DNA of 64,000 nt from positions 1 through 64,000 of the forward strand of contig NZ_AUEQ01000006.1 in the NCBI RefSeq assembly GCF_000426065.1, in the 5' to 3' direction. Below are positions 17,578 to 26,417 of the stretch, in pieces (positions within the stretch are counted from its first letter, which is position 1; the number at the start of each line of letters is the position of its first letter). Under the pieces are notes generated by a model. That model ran no database searches and was not told where the DNA came from. It was given only the letters and a program-made list of their open reading frames with translations. This DNA comes from Mycobacterium sp. URHD0025. GTDB lineage: Bacteria; Actinomycetota; Actinomycetes; Mycobacteriales; Mycobacteriaceae. Both the position numbers and the translations under genes were made by a program.

Positions 17578-18069
17578 TCACGGTGCGTTGGCCGGCGTCA
17601 ACCGGATGGCGGCCAAGTGCTCTCGGTCGGCCGCCTCGGTGAACTCCTCCAGCGTGGGGATGCGCCGATCGCGGAACGTCAACCCCATCATCCGCTGCGC
17701 GCGTTTGACGCCGTAGAACTCGGCGGAGCGCCGGCACAAGGCGGCGACGGCCGCGGGGTCCGTGATGAGTTCGCCCCGCATGGCCGTGGTCTGGCCGTCG
17801 TGGAGGACTTCAGCCGGGGCGCCGTCGCGGAAGTTGTGCTTCCACGGCGCGTCGGTGATGGCGTAGAGGTGGTTGTCGATTCGATGAGCGCTCAGTGGAA
17901 TCGCATACTGGCGTCCGGTCTTTCGGCCCCGAACGGTCACGACCATGAACTGTTTGCGCGCGGGCCCTGCAATTGGCGTGCGCAGCAGGAACCGCAGGGC
18001 CGGGTTGACGACGCGCATCATCGCCGTTGGCGGATGCGCCACGGTGATCGCGGGTGACTGTTCTGCCAT
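17578..18069 (-). CDS. Ddn-like F420-dependent nitroreductase family protein
   Basis: 163 residues with the DUF385/Ddn split-barrel features: VVTVRGRKTGRQYAIPLS, then LYAITDAPWKHNFRDGAP for F420 contact, and a C-terminal helical tail. Family members use reduced coenzyme F420 to reduce quinones or nitroaromatic prodrugs. This supports an F420-producing actinomycete. It is divergent from the FadD gene. Confidence 0.85.
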   Translation of the reverse strand: MAEQSPAITVAHPPTAMMRVVNPALRFLLRTPIAGPARKQFMVVTVRGRKTGRQYAIPLSAHRIDNHLYAITDAPWKHNFRDGAPAEVLHDGQTTAMRGELITDPAAVAALCRRSAEFYGVKRAQRMMGLTFRDRRIPTLEEFTEAADREHLAAIRLTPANAP

Positions 18070-18185
18070 GGCCCTACGGTAGGCCGCACATTCGACATTG
18101 CCCAGGTTCAGATTGCCTGCGCGACCCGCCGCGTGAGGGGCTCCGGTCCTGCTACCGTCCAGCGCAATCGGCGAGGGGCGGGACC

Positions 18186-19835
18186 ATGAACGCGATAACC
18201 GGAATTCGGCAGACGATGGGTCAGATCTTCGAGTCGGGGCATGCGGTCAAACGCCTCGTCGGCCGGGGCATCATCGAGCCCCTGGATATCGGCGCCACAG
18301 TGCGCAGCGCCAAACTTGCCCGCCAGTTCGGGCCGCAGGCCACCATGGCGATCCAGGGCGGGCGCCGGTATGCGGACCTGCCGGCGATCGTCGACGAACG
18401 CGGCGCGTTGACCTACAAGCAGGTCGATGACCAGTCGTGGGCGTTGGCGCACGGTCTGCAGCACCTGGGGCTCAAGGAGGGCTCCGTCGTCGGGTTGCTG
18501 TGCCGGGATCATCGCGGCCTGATCATCGCGATGGCGGGCTGCGGCAAACTCGGTGTGCGCCTGGTGCTGATGAACACCGGCTTCGCCAAACCGCAATTCG
18601 CGGAGGTCTGCGCCCGCGAGGGCGTCAGCGTGGTGATGCACGACAGCGAGTTCCTCGGCCTGCTCGACGCCCTGCCCGCCGAGCTTCCGCGGATATTGAC
18701 CTGGGTCGACGACGCTGCCCAATTACCCGAGGGTGCGCAGACCATCGAGGACATCGCGGCGGCGAACCCCGCCGAACCGCTGCCGCCACCGAGCAAGCCA
18801 GGCGGCTCGGTCATCCTCACCAGCGGCACCACCGGTCTGCCCAAGGGTGCTCCGCGGGACACCGTGTCCCCGTTCGCGACCGCGCAGATCGTCGACCGAG
18901 TTCCGTTCCCCCGCAAGGGAACCATGGTGATCGTGTCGCCGATCTTCCACAGCACCGGTTGGGCCACCTACCTGGTCGGCGCCGCGCTGGGTAACAAGGT
19001 GGTGACCGCGCGGCGGTTCAACGCCGAGGGCACGCTGAAGCTGATGGCCGAGCACAAGGCCGACATGTTGGTGGCGGTGCCGACGATGCTGCACCGGATG
19101 GTCGAACTGGGCCCCGAGGTGATCGCCAAGTACGACACGTCGGCGCTGAAGGTGATCCTGATCGCCGGGTCCGCGCTGAGCCCGGACCTGTCCACCCGGG
19201 TGCAGGACGTTTTCGGCGATGTTCTGTACAACATGTACGGCTCCACCGAGTGCGCCATCGCCACCATCGCGACTCCGGCCGAGTTGCGGGCCGCGCCGGG
19301 AACCGCGGGGCGTGCCCCGGTGACCTGCGAGGTGGTGCTCTACGACGAGAACGATCAGCGCGTCGAGGGGGCCAACCGTCGCGGGCGGATCTTCATCCGC
19401 AATGGCGCGCCGTTCCAGGGCTATACCGATGGCCGTACCAAGCAGATCATCGACGGCTACATGTCCAGCGGCGACATGGGCCATTTCGACGCCGACGGAC
19501 TGCTGTTCGTCGACGGTCGCGACGACGACATGATCGTCTCCGGCGGTGAGAACGTCTTCCCGCAGGAGGTGGAGAACCTGCTCGAGGAACGCGACGACAT
19601 CGCCGAGGTGGCGGTCGTCGGTGTGGACGATGTCGAGTTCGGAAAACGGTTGCGGGCCTTCGTCGTTCCGGAACCTGGCGCCAGTCCCGACGGGTCCGAG
19701 ATCAAGCAGTACGTGAAGGACAATCTGGCTCGGCACAAGGTGCCCCGCGATGTGGTGTTCATCGAGGAACTGCCGCGCAATGCCACCGGTAAGCTGCTGC
19801 GCCGGGTACTGGTCGAGATGGACGTCGATTCCTAG
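18186..19835 (+). CDS. Acyl-CoA synthetase (FadD family)
   Basis: 549 residues from ATG 18186 after GGGGCGGGACC. The AMP-binding P-loop is ILTSGTTGLPKGA, with YGSTE and the adenylation/hinge motif SSGDMGHFDADGLLFVDGRDDD. The catalytic C-terminal Lys lies in PRNATGKLLRR. It should activate a fatty acid with ATP and CoA. It resembles FadD12-type mycobacterial enzymes, but the paralogue is not certain. It stands alone between a Ddn-like gene and a Mut7-C gene. Confidence 0.92.
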   Translation: MNAITGIRQTMGQIFESGHAVKRLVGRGIIEPLDIGATVRSAKLARQFGPQATMAIQGGRRYADLPAIVDERGALTYKQVDDQSWALAHGLQHLGLKEGSVVGLLCRDHRGLIIAMAGCGKLGVRLVLMNTGFAKPQFAEVCAREGVSVVMHDSEFLGLLDALPAELPRILTWVDDAAQLPEGAQTIEDIAAANPAEPLPPPSKPGGSVILTSGTTGLPKGAPRDTVSPFATAQIVDRVPFPRKGTMVIVSPIFHSTGWATYLVGAALGNKVVTARRFNAEGTLKLMAEHKADMLVAVPTMLHRMVELGPEVIAKYDTSALKVILIAGSALSPDLSTRVQDVFGDVLYNMYGSTECAIATIATPAELRAAPGTAGRAPVTCEVVLYDENDQRVEGANRRGRIFIRNGAPFQGYTDGRTKQIIDGYMSSGDMGHFDADGLLFVDGRDDDMIVSGGENVFPQEVENLLEERDDIAEVAVVGVDDVEFGKRLRAFVVPEPGASPDGSEIKQYVKDNLARHKVPRDVVFIEELPRNATGKLLRRVLVEMDVDS

Positions 19836-19874
19836 TCGATTGCGGCCGGCGACACTGCGCGCAACCATGGCGGT

Positions 19875-20621
19875 ATGGCCGGCTTCGTGGAAATCCGGGC
19901 CTACGCCGAGCTGAACGACTTCTTGGACGCCGGCTCGCGCGGACTGACCGTGCGCCGGCCCTGCCAGAGCCATCAGACCGTCAAGGATGTTCTTGAGGCC
20001 ATGGGTATTCCGCACACCGAGATCGATCTGATCCTGGTGAACGGGGACCCGGTGGGGTTCGAACACCGGCCGGCCATCGGAGACCGTATCGCCGTGTATC
20101 CGATGTTCGAGGCGCTCGACATCGAGTCGATGGCCCGGCTGCGGCCCGAGCCGCTGCGTGATCCGCGGTTCGTGGTCGACGTCAACCTCGGTCGGCTGGC
20201 ACGGCTGCTGCGGGTGCTCGGATTCGATGTGTGGTGGTCGAACGACGCCGACGATCAAACGCTGGCCGACATCAGCCTGCAACAGCAACGGATCCTGCTG
20301 ACTCGCGACCGGGGTCTGCTGAAGCGTCGCGCTATCACGCACGGTCTGTTCGTCCACTCCGAGCAACCGGAGGGGCAGACACGAGAAGTGTTGCGGCGGT
20401 TGGACTTGCGGCGGCGGGTCGCGCCGTTCACCCGCTGCGTGCGGTGCGGCGGCCGGTTGGCATCGGTGGCGAAGGAGGAGGTGGCCGACCGCCTCGAGCC
20501 GTTGACCCGCCGTTACTACGACGAGTTCGGCCGCTGCACCGAGTGCGGGCAGATCTATTGGCCAGGTACACACTTTGAGCGGCTTAGCAGTCTCGTCGAC
20601 GGGCTTCTCGACCAACTCTGA
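19875..20621 (+). CDS. Mut7-C RNase domain protein with ubiquitin-like N-terminus
   Basis: 248 residues. Residues about 1-85 form a ubiquitin/MoaD-like fold (EIRAYAELNDFLD, then LVNGDPVGFEHR). Residues about 95-240 are the Mut7-C PIN-like RNase with acidic positions in FVVDVNLGRLARLLR and LLTRDRGLL, ending in a zinc ribbon with CVRCGG and CTECGQ. Mut7-C proteins are predicted single-strand RNases. The complete domain set and two CxxC pairs make the call firm. Confidence 0.9.
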   Translation: MAGFVEIRAYAELNDFLDAGSRGLTVRRPCQSHQTVKDVLEAMGIPHTEIDLILVNGDPVGFEHRPAIGDRIAVYPMFEALDIESMARLRPEPLRDPRFVVDVNLGRLARLLRVLGFDVWWSNDADDQTLADISLQQQRILLTRDRGLLKRRAITHGLFVHSEQPEGQTREVLRRLDLRRRVAPFTRCVRCGGRLASVAKEEVADRLEPLTRRYYDEFGRCTECGQIYWPGTHFERLSSLVDGLLDQL

Positions 20622-20729
20622 TCGGCGTCGCGGGCCTGCTCCCATTCTCAATATACGGCCGGGGGTGGGGCTTGCGGCAAGGCCCCTGACGTGCTGCACA
20701 ATCTTCAATTCCTGACGAAGGGGGACATT

Positions 20730-21158
20730 GTGCCGAGTACGCCGAAACCGTTTGAAGTGCACGAGTCGGGTGCGCTCCTGCACGGCACCAAGGCCGATCT
20801 GGCAGTGGGAGATCGCCTGGTGCCCGGACGCGAGTCGAATTACGAAGCGGGCCGGATCATGAACCACGTGTACGTCACCCGGACTTTGGATGCGGCGGTG
20901 TGGGGAGCGGAGATGGCCGTCGGTGAGGGCCGGGGCCGGATCTACATCGTCGAACCCGAGGGTCCGCTGGAGGACGATCCGAACGTCACCGACAAGAAGC
21001 TCCCCGGCAATCCGACGCACTCCTATCGAACCCGCGAGCCGGTGAGAATCGTCGGTGAGATCACCGACTGGGTGGGGCATTCACCCGAGCAGCTGCAAGG
21101 CATGCGGGACGCCCTGGCTGACCTTCGACGGCGGGGGCTCGACGTCATCTACGACTGA
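20730..21158 (+). CDS. arr: Rifampicin ADP-ribosyltransferase
   Basis: 142 residues from GTG 20730, with GAAGGGGGA as ribosome site; an upstream GTG at 20691 would add a non-homologous tail. PFEVHESG, LHGTKADL, GRESNYEAGRIMNH and EDDPNVTDKKLPGNPT match the Arr family throughout, and the length equals M. smegmatis Arr as I recall it. It transfers ADP-ribose from NAD to rifamycins, giving intrinsic resistance. The key His in LHGTK and Asp in EDDPN are retained. Confidence 0.96.
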   Translation: MPSTPKPFEVHESGALLHGTKADLAVGDRLVPGRESNYEAGRIMNHVYVTRTLDAAVWGAEMAVGEGRGRIYIVEPEGPLEDDPNVTDKKLPGNPTHSYRTREPVRIVGEITDWVGHSPEQLQGMRDALADLRRRGLDVIYD

Positions 21159-21262
21159 CCTACCGCGGTGGTGGTTCGGGGCCGGGTGGCCAAGGCTCTC
21201 GACTGAAAGCCCTGATCGACGTCGTCGTCGGCGGCCTTGTTCGCGTCGGTTCGTTCGCTCGA

Positions 21263-21289
21263 TACGGGGATTTCACCTCAATCCCCGTA
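21263..21289. promoter_or_regulatory. Perfect 10-bp dyad just upstream of the SDR gene
   Basis: TACGGGGATT (21263-21272) and its exact complement AATCCCCGTA (21280-21289) flank a 7-base loop TCACCTC, ending 7 bp before ATG 21297. The purine-rich part that could act as ribosome site (CGGGGA) is inside the left arm. It could be an operator or a structure that limits translation. The loop matches the anti-Shine-Dalgarno sequence, which may be chance. Confidence 0.6.
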
Positions 21290-21296
21290 CTCTTCC

Positions 21297-22718
21297 ATGG
21301 TGACCGCGATCGATCCCGACCAGCTCAGCACGTGCCTGCGGGTGCTTTCTGAGGTGCATGAACTGCCGCCCGAGCACCCCGACGCCGTTGCTGTGCGCCG
21401 CGCCACCGCGAAGATGTTCAAGGCGGTCAAGAAGGCCCGCCGGGACGCCAGGCGTGAAGCGGTCGCAGCGGCGGACCGTGCCGTCATCGCCGCCACTGCC
21501 ACCGGTGCGCCCGGACGCATCGACGACGAAACCCAGGGTCTGCCGTTGGTGTCCACCGCGGTCGGGGCCAGTGCGGGCACGCTGCTGCGTTCGCGGGCCT
21601 GCTACATCTGCAAGACCCACCACACCGTGGTCGATGCGTTCTACCACCAGCTTTGTCCGGAATGCGCCGCGGTGAACCGGGCCAAGCGCGATGCCCGCAC
21701 CGACCTGACCGGGCGCCGGGCCCTGCTCACCGGAGGGCGCGCCAAGATCGGCATGTACATCGCGCTGCGGCTGCTGCGCGACGGCGCGCACACCATCATC
21801 ACCACCCGGTTTCCCAACGATGCGGTGCGCCGCTTCGCGGCGATGGAGGACAGTGCCGACTGGTTGCACCGGCTGCGGGTGGTGGGCATCGACCTGCGTG
21901 ACCCGGCCCAGGTGGTCGCCCTGGCCGACGAGGTAGCCGCGCAGGGACCGCTGGACATCCTGATCAACAATGCGGCGCAGACCGTGCGCCGCCCGCCGGG
22001 CTCCTATGCCGCACTGGTCGAGGCCGAGCGAACCCCACCGCCGGCGCTGGTGGACGTGGTCACCTTCGACCATGTCAGTGACGCACACCCGCATGCTTTG
22101 GCCGGAAGTCTCGGCGAGCACCCGTCGGCGCACGCTTTGACTTCGCTTGCACTGGAAGCGCGTAGTGCGTCACCGGAGCGGATCGCCGCCGGGACGGCGA
22201 TCGACGCCGGTGGGCTGCTGCCCGATACCGCGTCGGTCAACAGCTGGACCCAGCGCGTGCACGAGGTCGACGCGATGGAGCTCCTCGAGGTGCAGCTGTG
22301 CAATCAGACCGCACCGTTCATTCTGGTGAGCCGGTTGCGTCCGGCGCTTGCTGCATCGTCGGCCCGGCGCAAGTACGTGGTGAACGTGTCGGCGATGGAA
22401 GGCCAGTTCGGCCGCGGCTACAAGGGCCCCGGGCATCCGCACACCAACATGGCCAAGGCCGCGCTGAACATGCTGACGCGCACGAGCGCGGGGGAGATGC
22501 TCGAGCAAGACGGCATCCTCATGACCGCCGTGGATACCGGCTGGATCACCGACGAGCGTCCTCACCCGACCAAATTGCGGCTGGCCGAGGAAGGCTTCCA
22601 CGCACCGCTGGATCTGGTGGATGGTGCTGCGCGCGTGTATGACCCGATTGTGCGAGGAGAATTGGGCGAGGATCTCTACGGGTGTTTCTTGAAGGATTAC
22701 TCGCCGGCGAGTTGGTAG
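21297..22718 (+). CDS. SDR-family protein with N-terminal zinc-ribbon extension
   Basis: 473 residues from ATG 21297. A 130-residue N-terminal region holds four Cys (102, 105, 120, 123; CYIC and CPEC) spaced like a zinc ribbon. The Rossmann SDR domain then begins with TGGRAKIG (145-152) and has NNAA in ILINNAAQ. The catalytic YxxxK is not canonical: the segment reads HTNMAKAALNML, with Thr where Tyr is expected. It may be a non-standard or non-catalytic SDR. The function is unknown; NAD(P) binding is likely. Confidence 0.85.
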   Translation: MVTAIDPDQLSTCLRVLSEVHELPPEHPDAVAVRRATAKMFKAVKKARRDARREAVAAADRAVIAATATGAPGRIDDETQGLPLVSTAVGASAGTLLRSRACYICKTHHTVVDAFYHQLCPECAAVNRAKRDARTDLTGRRALLTGGRAKIGMYIALRLLRDGAHTIITTRFPNDAVRRFAAMEDSADWLHRLRVVGIDLRDPAQVVALADEVAAQGPLDILINNAAQTVRRPPGSYAALVEAERTPPPALVDVVTFDHVSDAHPHALAGSLGEHPSAHALTSLALEARSASPERIAAGTAIDAGGLLPDTASVNSWTQRVHEVDAMELLEVQLCNQTAPFILVSRLRPALAASSARRKYVVNVSAMEGQFGRGYKGPGHPHTNMAKAALNMLTRTSAGEMLEQDGILMTAVDTGWITDERPHPTKLRLAEEGFHAPLDLVDGAARVYDPIVRGELGEDLYGCFLKDYSPASW

Positions 22719-22743
22719 GGACTTCCGCACCCGCGGCCGGCAT

Positions 22744-23268
22744 CTACCGGGCGCAGCGCGCTCGCAGAAGGTCGTGCTGCGCAGCGGACTCTGGGCAGGC
22801 GTCTGCGGCTTTCCTTGTGCCTGCGCGTAATTCGGCGATGCGGACGATGACGTCGTCGTAGCTCAATCCGGATTCAGCGAGCAGGCACCCGATCACTGTG
22901 CCGGTCCTGCCCTTCCCACCCCAGCAGTGCACGTAGACGTTTCGGCCCGCGTCCAACTCGGAGTGGATGCGCGCAAGGATTGCGTCGTAGCCCGCATCAT
23001 CGATGACGCCGAAGTCGGGAATCGGATGCGCGAAGTACTGCGCTGTGCGCCCGGAGTTCTCTGCGGCCGCGCGGAGAAGTTCTTTGTAGGGCGTCAGACG
23101 GTCACCTTCGGTGGTGAGGTCGATGACGGTGTCGATTCCGGCGTCGAGCAGGACGCGGATCTTGGCTTCTGCGTTCTCGGGTGTGGTGGCCCCCGGGTAT
23201 TCACCGGCGAGGAGCCGGTTCGGCTGGACCCACCACGCGTGGAGGACATCGTCGTGTGGCCACTCCAT
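22744..23268 (-). CDS. Dual-specificity/tyrosine phosphatase-like protein
   Basis: 174 residues from ATG 23268. The P-loop HCWGGKGRTG gives Cys115 and Arg121 of the Cys-X5-Arg phosphatase signature, and a possible general acid Asp lies in IPDFGVID. It should dephosphorylate Tyr/Ser/Thr or another phosphate ester in the cytoplasm. It is 19 bp downstream of the TetR gene and probably co-transcribed. A related phosphatase domain is fused to an ADP-ribosylglycohydrolase at 45438. Confidence 0.88.
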   Translation of the reverse strand: MEWPHDDVLHAWWVQPNRLLAGEYPGATTPENAEAKIRVLLDAGIDTVIDLTTEGDRLTPYKELLRAAAENSGRTAQYFAHPIPDFGVIDDAGYDAILARIHSELDAGRNVYVHCWGGKGRTGTVIGCLLAESGLSYDDVIVRIAELRAGTRKAADACPESAAQHDLLRARCAR

Positions 23269-23287
23269 GGTGCCGAGATTAGCGACC

Positions 23288-23866
23288 TCAGGCGAGCTGG
23301 CCGAGCGCAGCTGCGACCGCGGCGCGAATCGTGGTGGAAACGGCTTCCGGGGAGGACGCATCGAACTTCCCGTCCAGATGCAGGAACGCCAGGCCGTGCA
23401 CGAGTGCCCACACGGCGTTCGCCATCGCGTCGGGATCTGACGTGGGAATCGCCTGCTGCACAATCGATCTGAGATATTCACTGATGGCCTCGACGGCGGC
23501 GACCCGTTCGGGGCTGGTCGGATCGCAGGGTTCGGCGAACATGGCCCGGAACAGGCCGGGGCGTTGCAGCGCGAAGTTCACGTAGGCGATGGCGATGTCG
23601 GCGAGGTCGTCCGGCGTTTTCGGTGAGGGGTTCGCCGCGGCCAGTTGTTCGGCCAGATCGCTGTAGCCCACCGCGGCGACCGCGGACAGCAGCGCGTCGC
23701 GGTCGGCGAAATGCCGGTACGGCGCGGCGGTGGATACCCCTGCGCGACGGGCCGCCGCGCGCAGCGACAGTTCGGTCGCGCCGCCCTCCTCGAGCAGCTC
23801 CAGCGCGGCCTGCACCAGAGCGCTGGGCAGGTCGCCGTGGTGATACGACCTCGTTGACGTGGGCAT
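23288..23866 (-). CDS. TetR family transcriptional regulator
   Basis: 192 residues. The N-terminal HTH is VQAALELLEEGGATELSLRAAARRAG followed by VSTAAPYRHFADRDALL, and the C-terminal ligand domain has the WHG-type ending (VWALVHGLAFLHLDG). It is divergent from a truncated Old Yellow Enzyme gene, and a 9-bp inverted repeat sits between them. The natural target therefore seems to be the flavoenzyme gene, now disrupted by the island, leaving the regulator partly orphaned. Confidence 0.9.
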   Translation of the reverse strand: MPTSTRSYHHGDLPSALVQAALELLEEGGATELSLRAAARRAGVSTAAPYRHFADRDALLSAVAAVGYSDLAEQLAAANPSPKTPDDLADIAIAYVNFALQRPGLFRAMFAEPCDPTSPERVAAVEAISEYLRSIVQQAIPTSDPDAMANAVWALVHGLAFLHLDGKFDASSPEAVSTTIRAAVAAALGQLA

Positions 23867-23913
23867 TCGGGACTTACCTCACAAGTGTTGACACCGCTTA
23901 CATGCTCGCCGTA

Positions 23914-23947
23914 TGTTAGCAGCAAGCAGGAGTAAGCACTGCTAACA
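23914..23947. promoter_or_regulatory. Probable TetR operator (TGTTAGCAG-N16-CTGCTAACA)
   Basis: Perfect 9-bp inverted repeat: TGTTAGCAG at 23914-23922 and CTGCTAACA at 23939-23947. It lies in the divergent promoter between the TetR gene (start 23866) and the flavoenzyme remnant (start 23967). Position and symmetry fit autoregulation by the TetR protein. Confidence 0.7.
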
Positions 23948-23966
23948 TTGTTTGGAGGGAATTCGC

Positions 23967-24250
23967 ATGTCGAGCACGTCGGAGGAACTGTTCACGCCCC
24001 TGCGGCTGAGGTCCGGCCAGGTTCTGCGCAACCGGATCGCCAAGGCGGCCATGGAAGAGGGCATGGCGGGGCGGGCGCAGCTGCCGGATGAGCGCCTGAT
24101 CGCGCTGTACCGGCAGTGGGGCGCCGGCGGAACCGGACTGCTCATCACCGGCAACGTCATGGTCCACGCCGAGGCCATGACCGGGCCGGGCGGCGTCGTG
24201 CTGGACGCGGATTCACCGTTGGAACCGTTCGCGGCGTGGGCGGAAGCGGG
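23967..24250 (+). pseudogene. Old Yellow Enzyme family oxidoreductase, 5' remnant
   Basis: ATG 23967 with GGAGGG. The first about 92 residues are a typical NADH:flavin oxidoreductase N-terminus (LFTPLRLRSGQVLRNRIAKA, LITGNVMVHAEAMTGPGGVV, LEPFAAWAEAG). Homology then stops near 24250 and the frame ends at 24278 with unrelated residues. A full enzyme has about 360-400 residues. No 3' part is visible elsewhere in the window. This is the left edge of the genomic island. Confidence 0.85.
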
Positions 24251-24379
24251 ACGGCACCGCGGGTCTGCTACCAGATAGCCAAGGTTGTCGACTCGCAGGC
24301 TTAGGAGGTCGAGGTCTGTCGGGGCACCTGCCCTGGATGGCGAACCGCACCAGTTGCTCCCATCGGTCTGCCCAGCACG

Positions 24380-25282
24380 TTGACTCCCGGCGTGGACGTT
24401 GGACTGTACGAATCCCTGCTGACTGAGCGACTCAACGCCGCCCAGGCGGAGCGACCTGACCCGCAGCCAGACGTCAGCACGGTCGACGACGCTGAAGAAG
24501 CGCTGACCATCGCTCAGCACCTCACGCTGCTCATCGAAAGGCAGCTGGCGGCGGCCGGTAGTCCTGAGGCGCGAGCGGCACTGCTGCGCAACATTATTGG
24601 AGTGCTTGGCGATATCGATGCGCAGCAAGAACGCTGCATCAGAATGATTCCGCGAAGATCTTACGGCTGGATGCCGTGAGTCCGAGAACCCTTGGAACGG
24701 TCCAGTTGCCGCGCCCCGCCACACCGTTGTCAGACGCCGCACTCATGACGAACGCCCGCAATGAGCCGACGGTGGCGGCGGAGTTGCGGGCCGAGCTGGG
24801 CAGCGCAGACCACGTCGACCTGCTGTGTACATTTGTGAAGTGGCAGGGTCTGCGCTTGCTGGAACGTGAACTCATCGAACTGCGTGAACGCGGCGTGCCG
24901 CTGCGGGTCATCACGACCACATACTTGGGAACCACCGGCGCCCGCGCCCTCGACGCATTGGTCAACGACTTCGGCGCGGAGGTGCGGGTAAACTATGAGA
25001 CCGGCCATGTACCGGGACTTCGCGCTGAGCCCGGAGCTGTGCCACTGGGAGTCGCAGTCAACGACCTCGGCGGCGTCACCGACCGGGCAGCGGTACATCC
25101 ATCACAGTGAGCGCGGGTCGCACATTCTGCTGTTCGTGCGCGAGACGAAGACCAATGCGTTCGGTGCCGCGCCGTACATCTTCTTGGGGCCGGCGGACTA
25201 TGTGGCGCATGAGGGCTCACTTCAGTGGACAGCTACCATCATTCTCCGGCGCTGCCGCGCGCGTGTTAGTGGACTCCGATAA
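24380..25282 (+). pseudogene. DUF3427 superfamily-II helicase remnant with internal deletion
   Basis: Three fragments in two frames. Frame 2 (24380 to about 24660) gives the N-terminal GLYESLLTERLNA segment. Frame 1 (about 24660-25000) gives the PLD-like domain (FVKWQGLRLLERELIELRE, VNYETG). Frame 2 (about 25005-25282) gives the C-terminal DUF3427 end (RDFALSPELCHWESQSTTS, TGQRYIHH, YIFLGPADYV). The helicase core, about 700 residues, is missing. One frameshift and one large deletion make it non-functional. Confidence 0.8.
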
Positions 25283-25362
25283 GTCGCTGACTTCACGGCC
25301 GGATCACGTTTGGCTTGACCCAGTTGTTTTTCCGGCATGTACGAGCTGCCGATTAGACTGCG

Positions 25363-26367
25363 GTGGTGATCTCGGCAGCTAAGACGTCGGAGACGCCGTG
25401 TGACGTGGATTCCACATGCGGAGTGCTGAGCGGGATTGGTCCTCAACGGGCGGGCGATTCGCCGCTAGCTCGCCGTGTGCGTTTTCACCAGTCCTGGTAT
25501 AGGGCAGTGGTTCTCAATCGAGGTACGTTCGGATTCACATCCGGCTCGCGACCCCAGGCACTTGGAAGCATCCTCACGGACGCAGACGCCCGCGCGGGAA
25601 TGAACTTCACCTCCACGGCCGCGAGACGGCTATTCCATCAGCGCCACGCGGAGGGGTGGGGCCTTGATCCCACCCGGTGCACAAAGTATCTGACATCTAG
25701 CCAAGCGTTGATGCTCAATATGATCGGGCTGCTGGTCGAGTCTCCAACCTGGGCCGCTCGTCTGCTCCGAAAAGTCCTCAATCGTGACGATATCGAGGCC
25801 GTCAAATGGATAGAGGTTGAGTATGCCCCTCGCCGCCGCAGCGCGTACCTGCGAGATGGCACTCGGCTCGACGTCCTGGTAATGATTGCTACGCCCGCGG
25901 GTGAACAACTCGTTGTCATCGAAATTAAGTATTGCGACCGGTTCAACAGCCGTCGCGTTGATATCAATACGCCCGAGTATCGGCAGCTCGCGAGCGAATG
26001 TGAGCTGTGGGTTGATGCCGATCGCGTCCTAGAAACGAGCGAACTCAATCAGTTGGTCCGGTGTCATGCGCTTGCAGCGGCAGTTTCCAAAGACGTTTCA
26101 TCGGTCCCAAAGATGTGCCCGAGCTTGGTGGTGCTGCACCACGACGGGGATGACCGAGCGTCGGACCTGGTTGCTCAGTACGCGACGGAACTGGCTGAAC
26201 CGCTGCTAGCTCGTAACGTCAGTTTAAATCGCTTCGTTCAGGTGCTCTCGGAGCAAGCTCAATCAAAAATACAGAAGAGAGTCGCTCGGGATCTAGAGCT
26301 TCGATATGTGGACGAAGAGGAAAGTGAGTGCGCCTGGAATGCATGGCGGCAAAGCGTGCGTCGTTAA
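25363..26367 (+). CDS. PD-(D/E)XK nuclease superfamily protein
   Basis: 334 residues from GTG 25363. A TAGACT box 5-10 bp upstream and no ribosome site suggest a leaderless transcript. The nuclease core reads TRLDVLV (Asp170) then VVIEIKY (Glu187, Lys189), the D-X(n)-E-X-K signature. Upstream, RRVRFHQSWYRAVVL resembles PGN_0703-like nucleases. It likely cleaves DNA in defence, but the partner is not certain. GC content drops here relative to the flanks. It precedes the methyltransferase-McrBC operon but is separated by a small antisense gene. Confidence 0.8.
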   Translation: MVISAAKTSETPCDVDSTCGVLSGIGPQRAGDSPLARRVRFHQSWYRAVVLNRGTFGFTSGSRPQALGSILTDADARAGMNFTSTAARRLFHQRHAEGWGLDPTRCTKYLTSSQALMLNMIGLLVESPTWAARLLRKVLNRDDIEAVKWIEVEYAPRRRSAYLRDGTRLDVLVMIATPAGEQLVVIEIKYCDRFNSRRVDINTPEYRQLASECELWVDADRVLETSELNQLVRCHALAAAVSKDVSSVPKMCPSLVVLHHDGDDRASDLVAQYATELAEPLLARNVSLNRFVQVLSEQAQSKIQKRVARDLELRYVDEEESECAWNAWRQSVRR

Positions 26368-26417
26368 CGCTCTTAGCATTGATAATAAGGCGCTACTATT
26401 AAGTCAATAGGTCGTGA

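Noticed and set aside
18723..21080. 785-codon open frame on - strand
   Set aside because: Lies antisense to FadD, Mut7-C and arr, all convincing genes; its product is His/Arg/Gln-rich without motifs.
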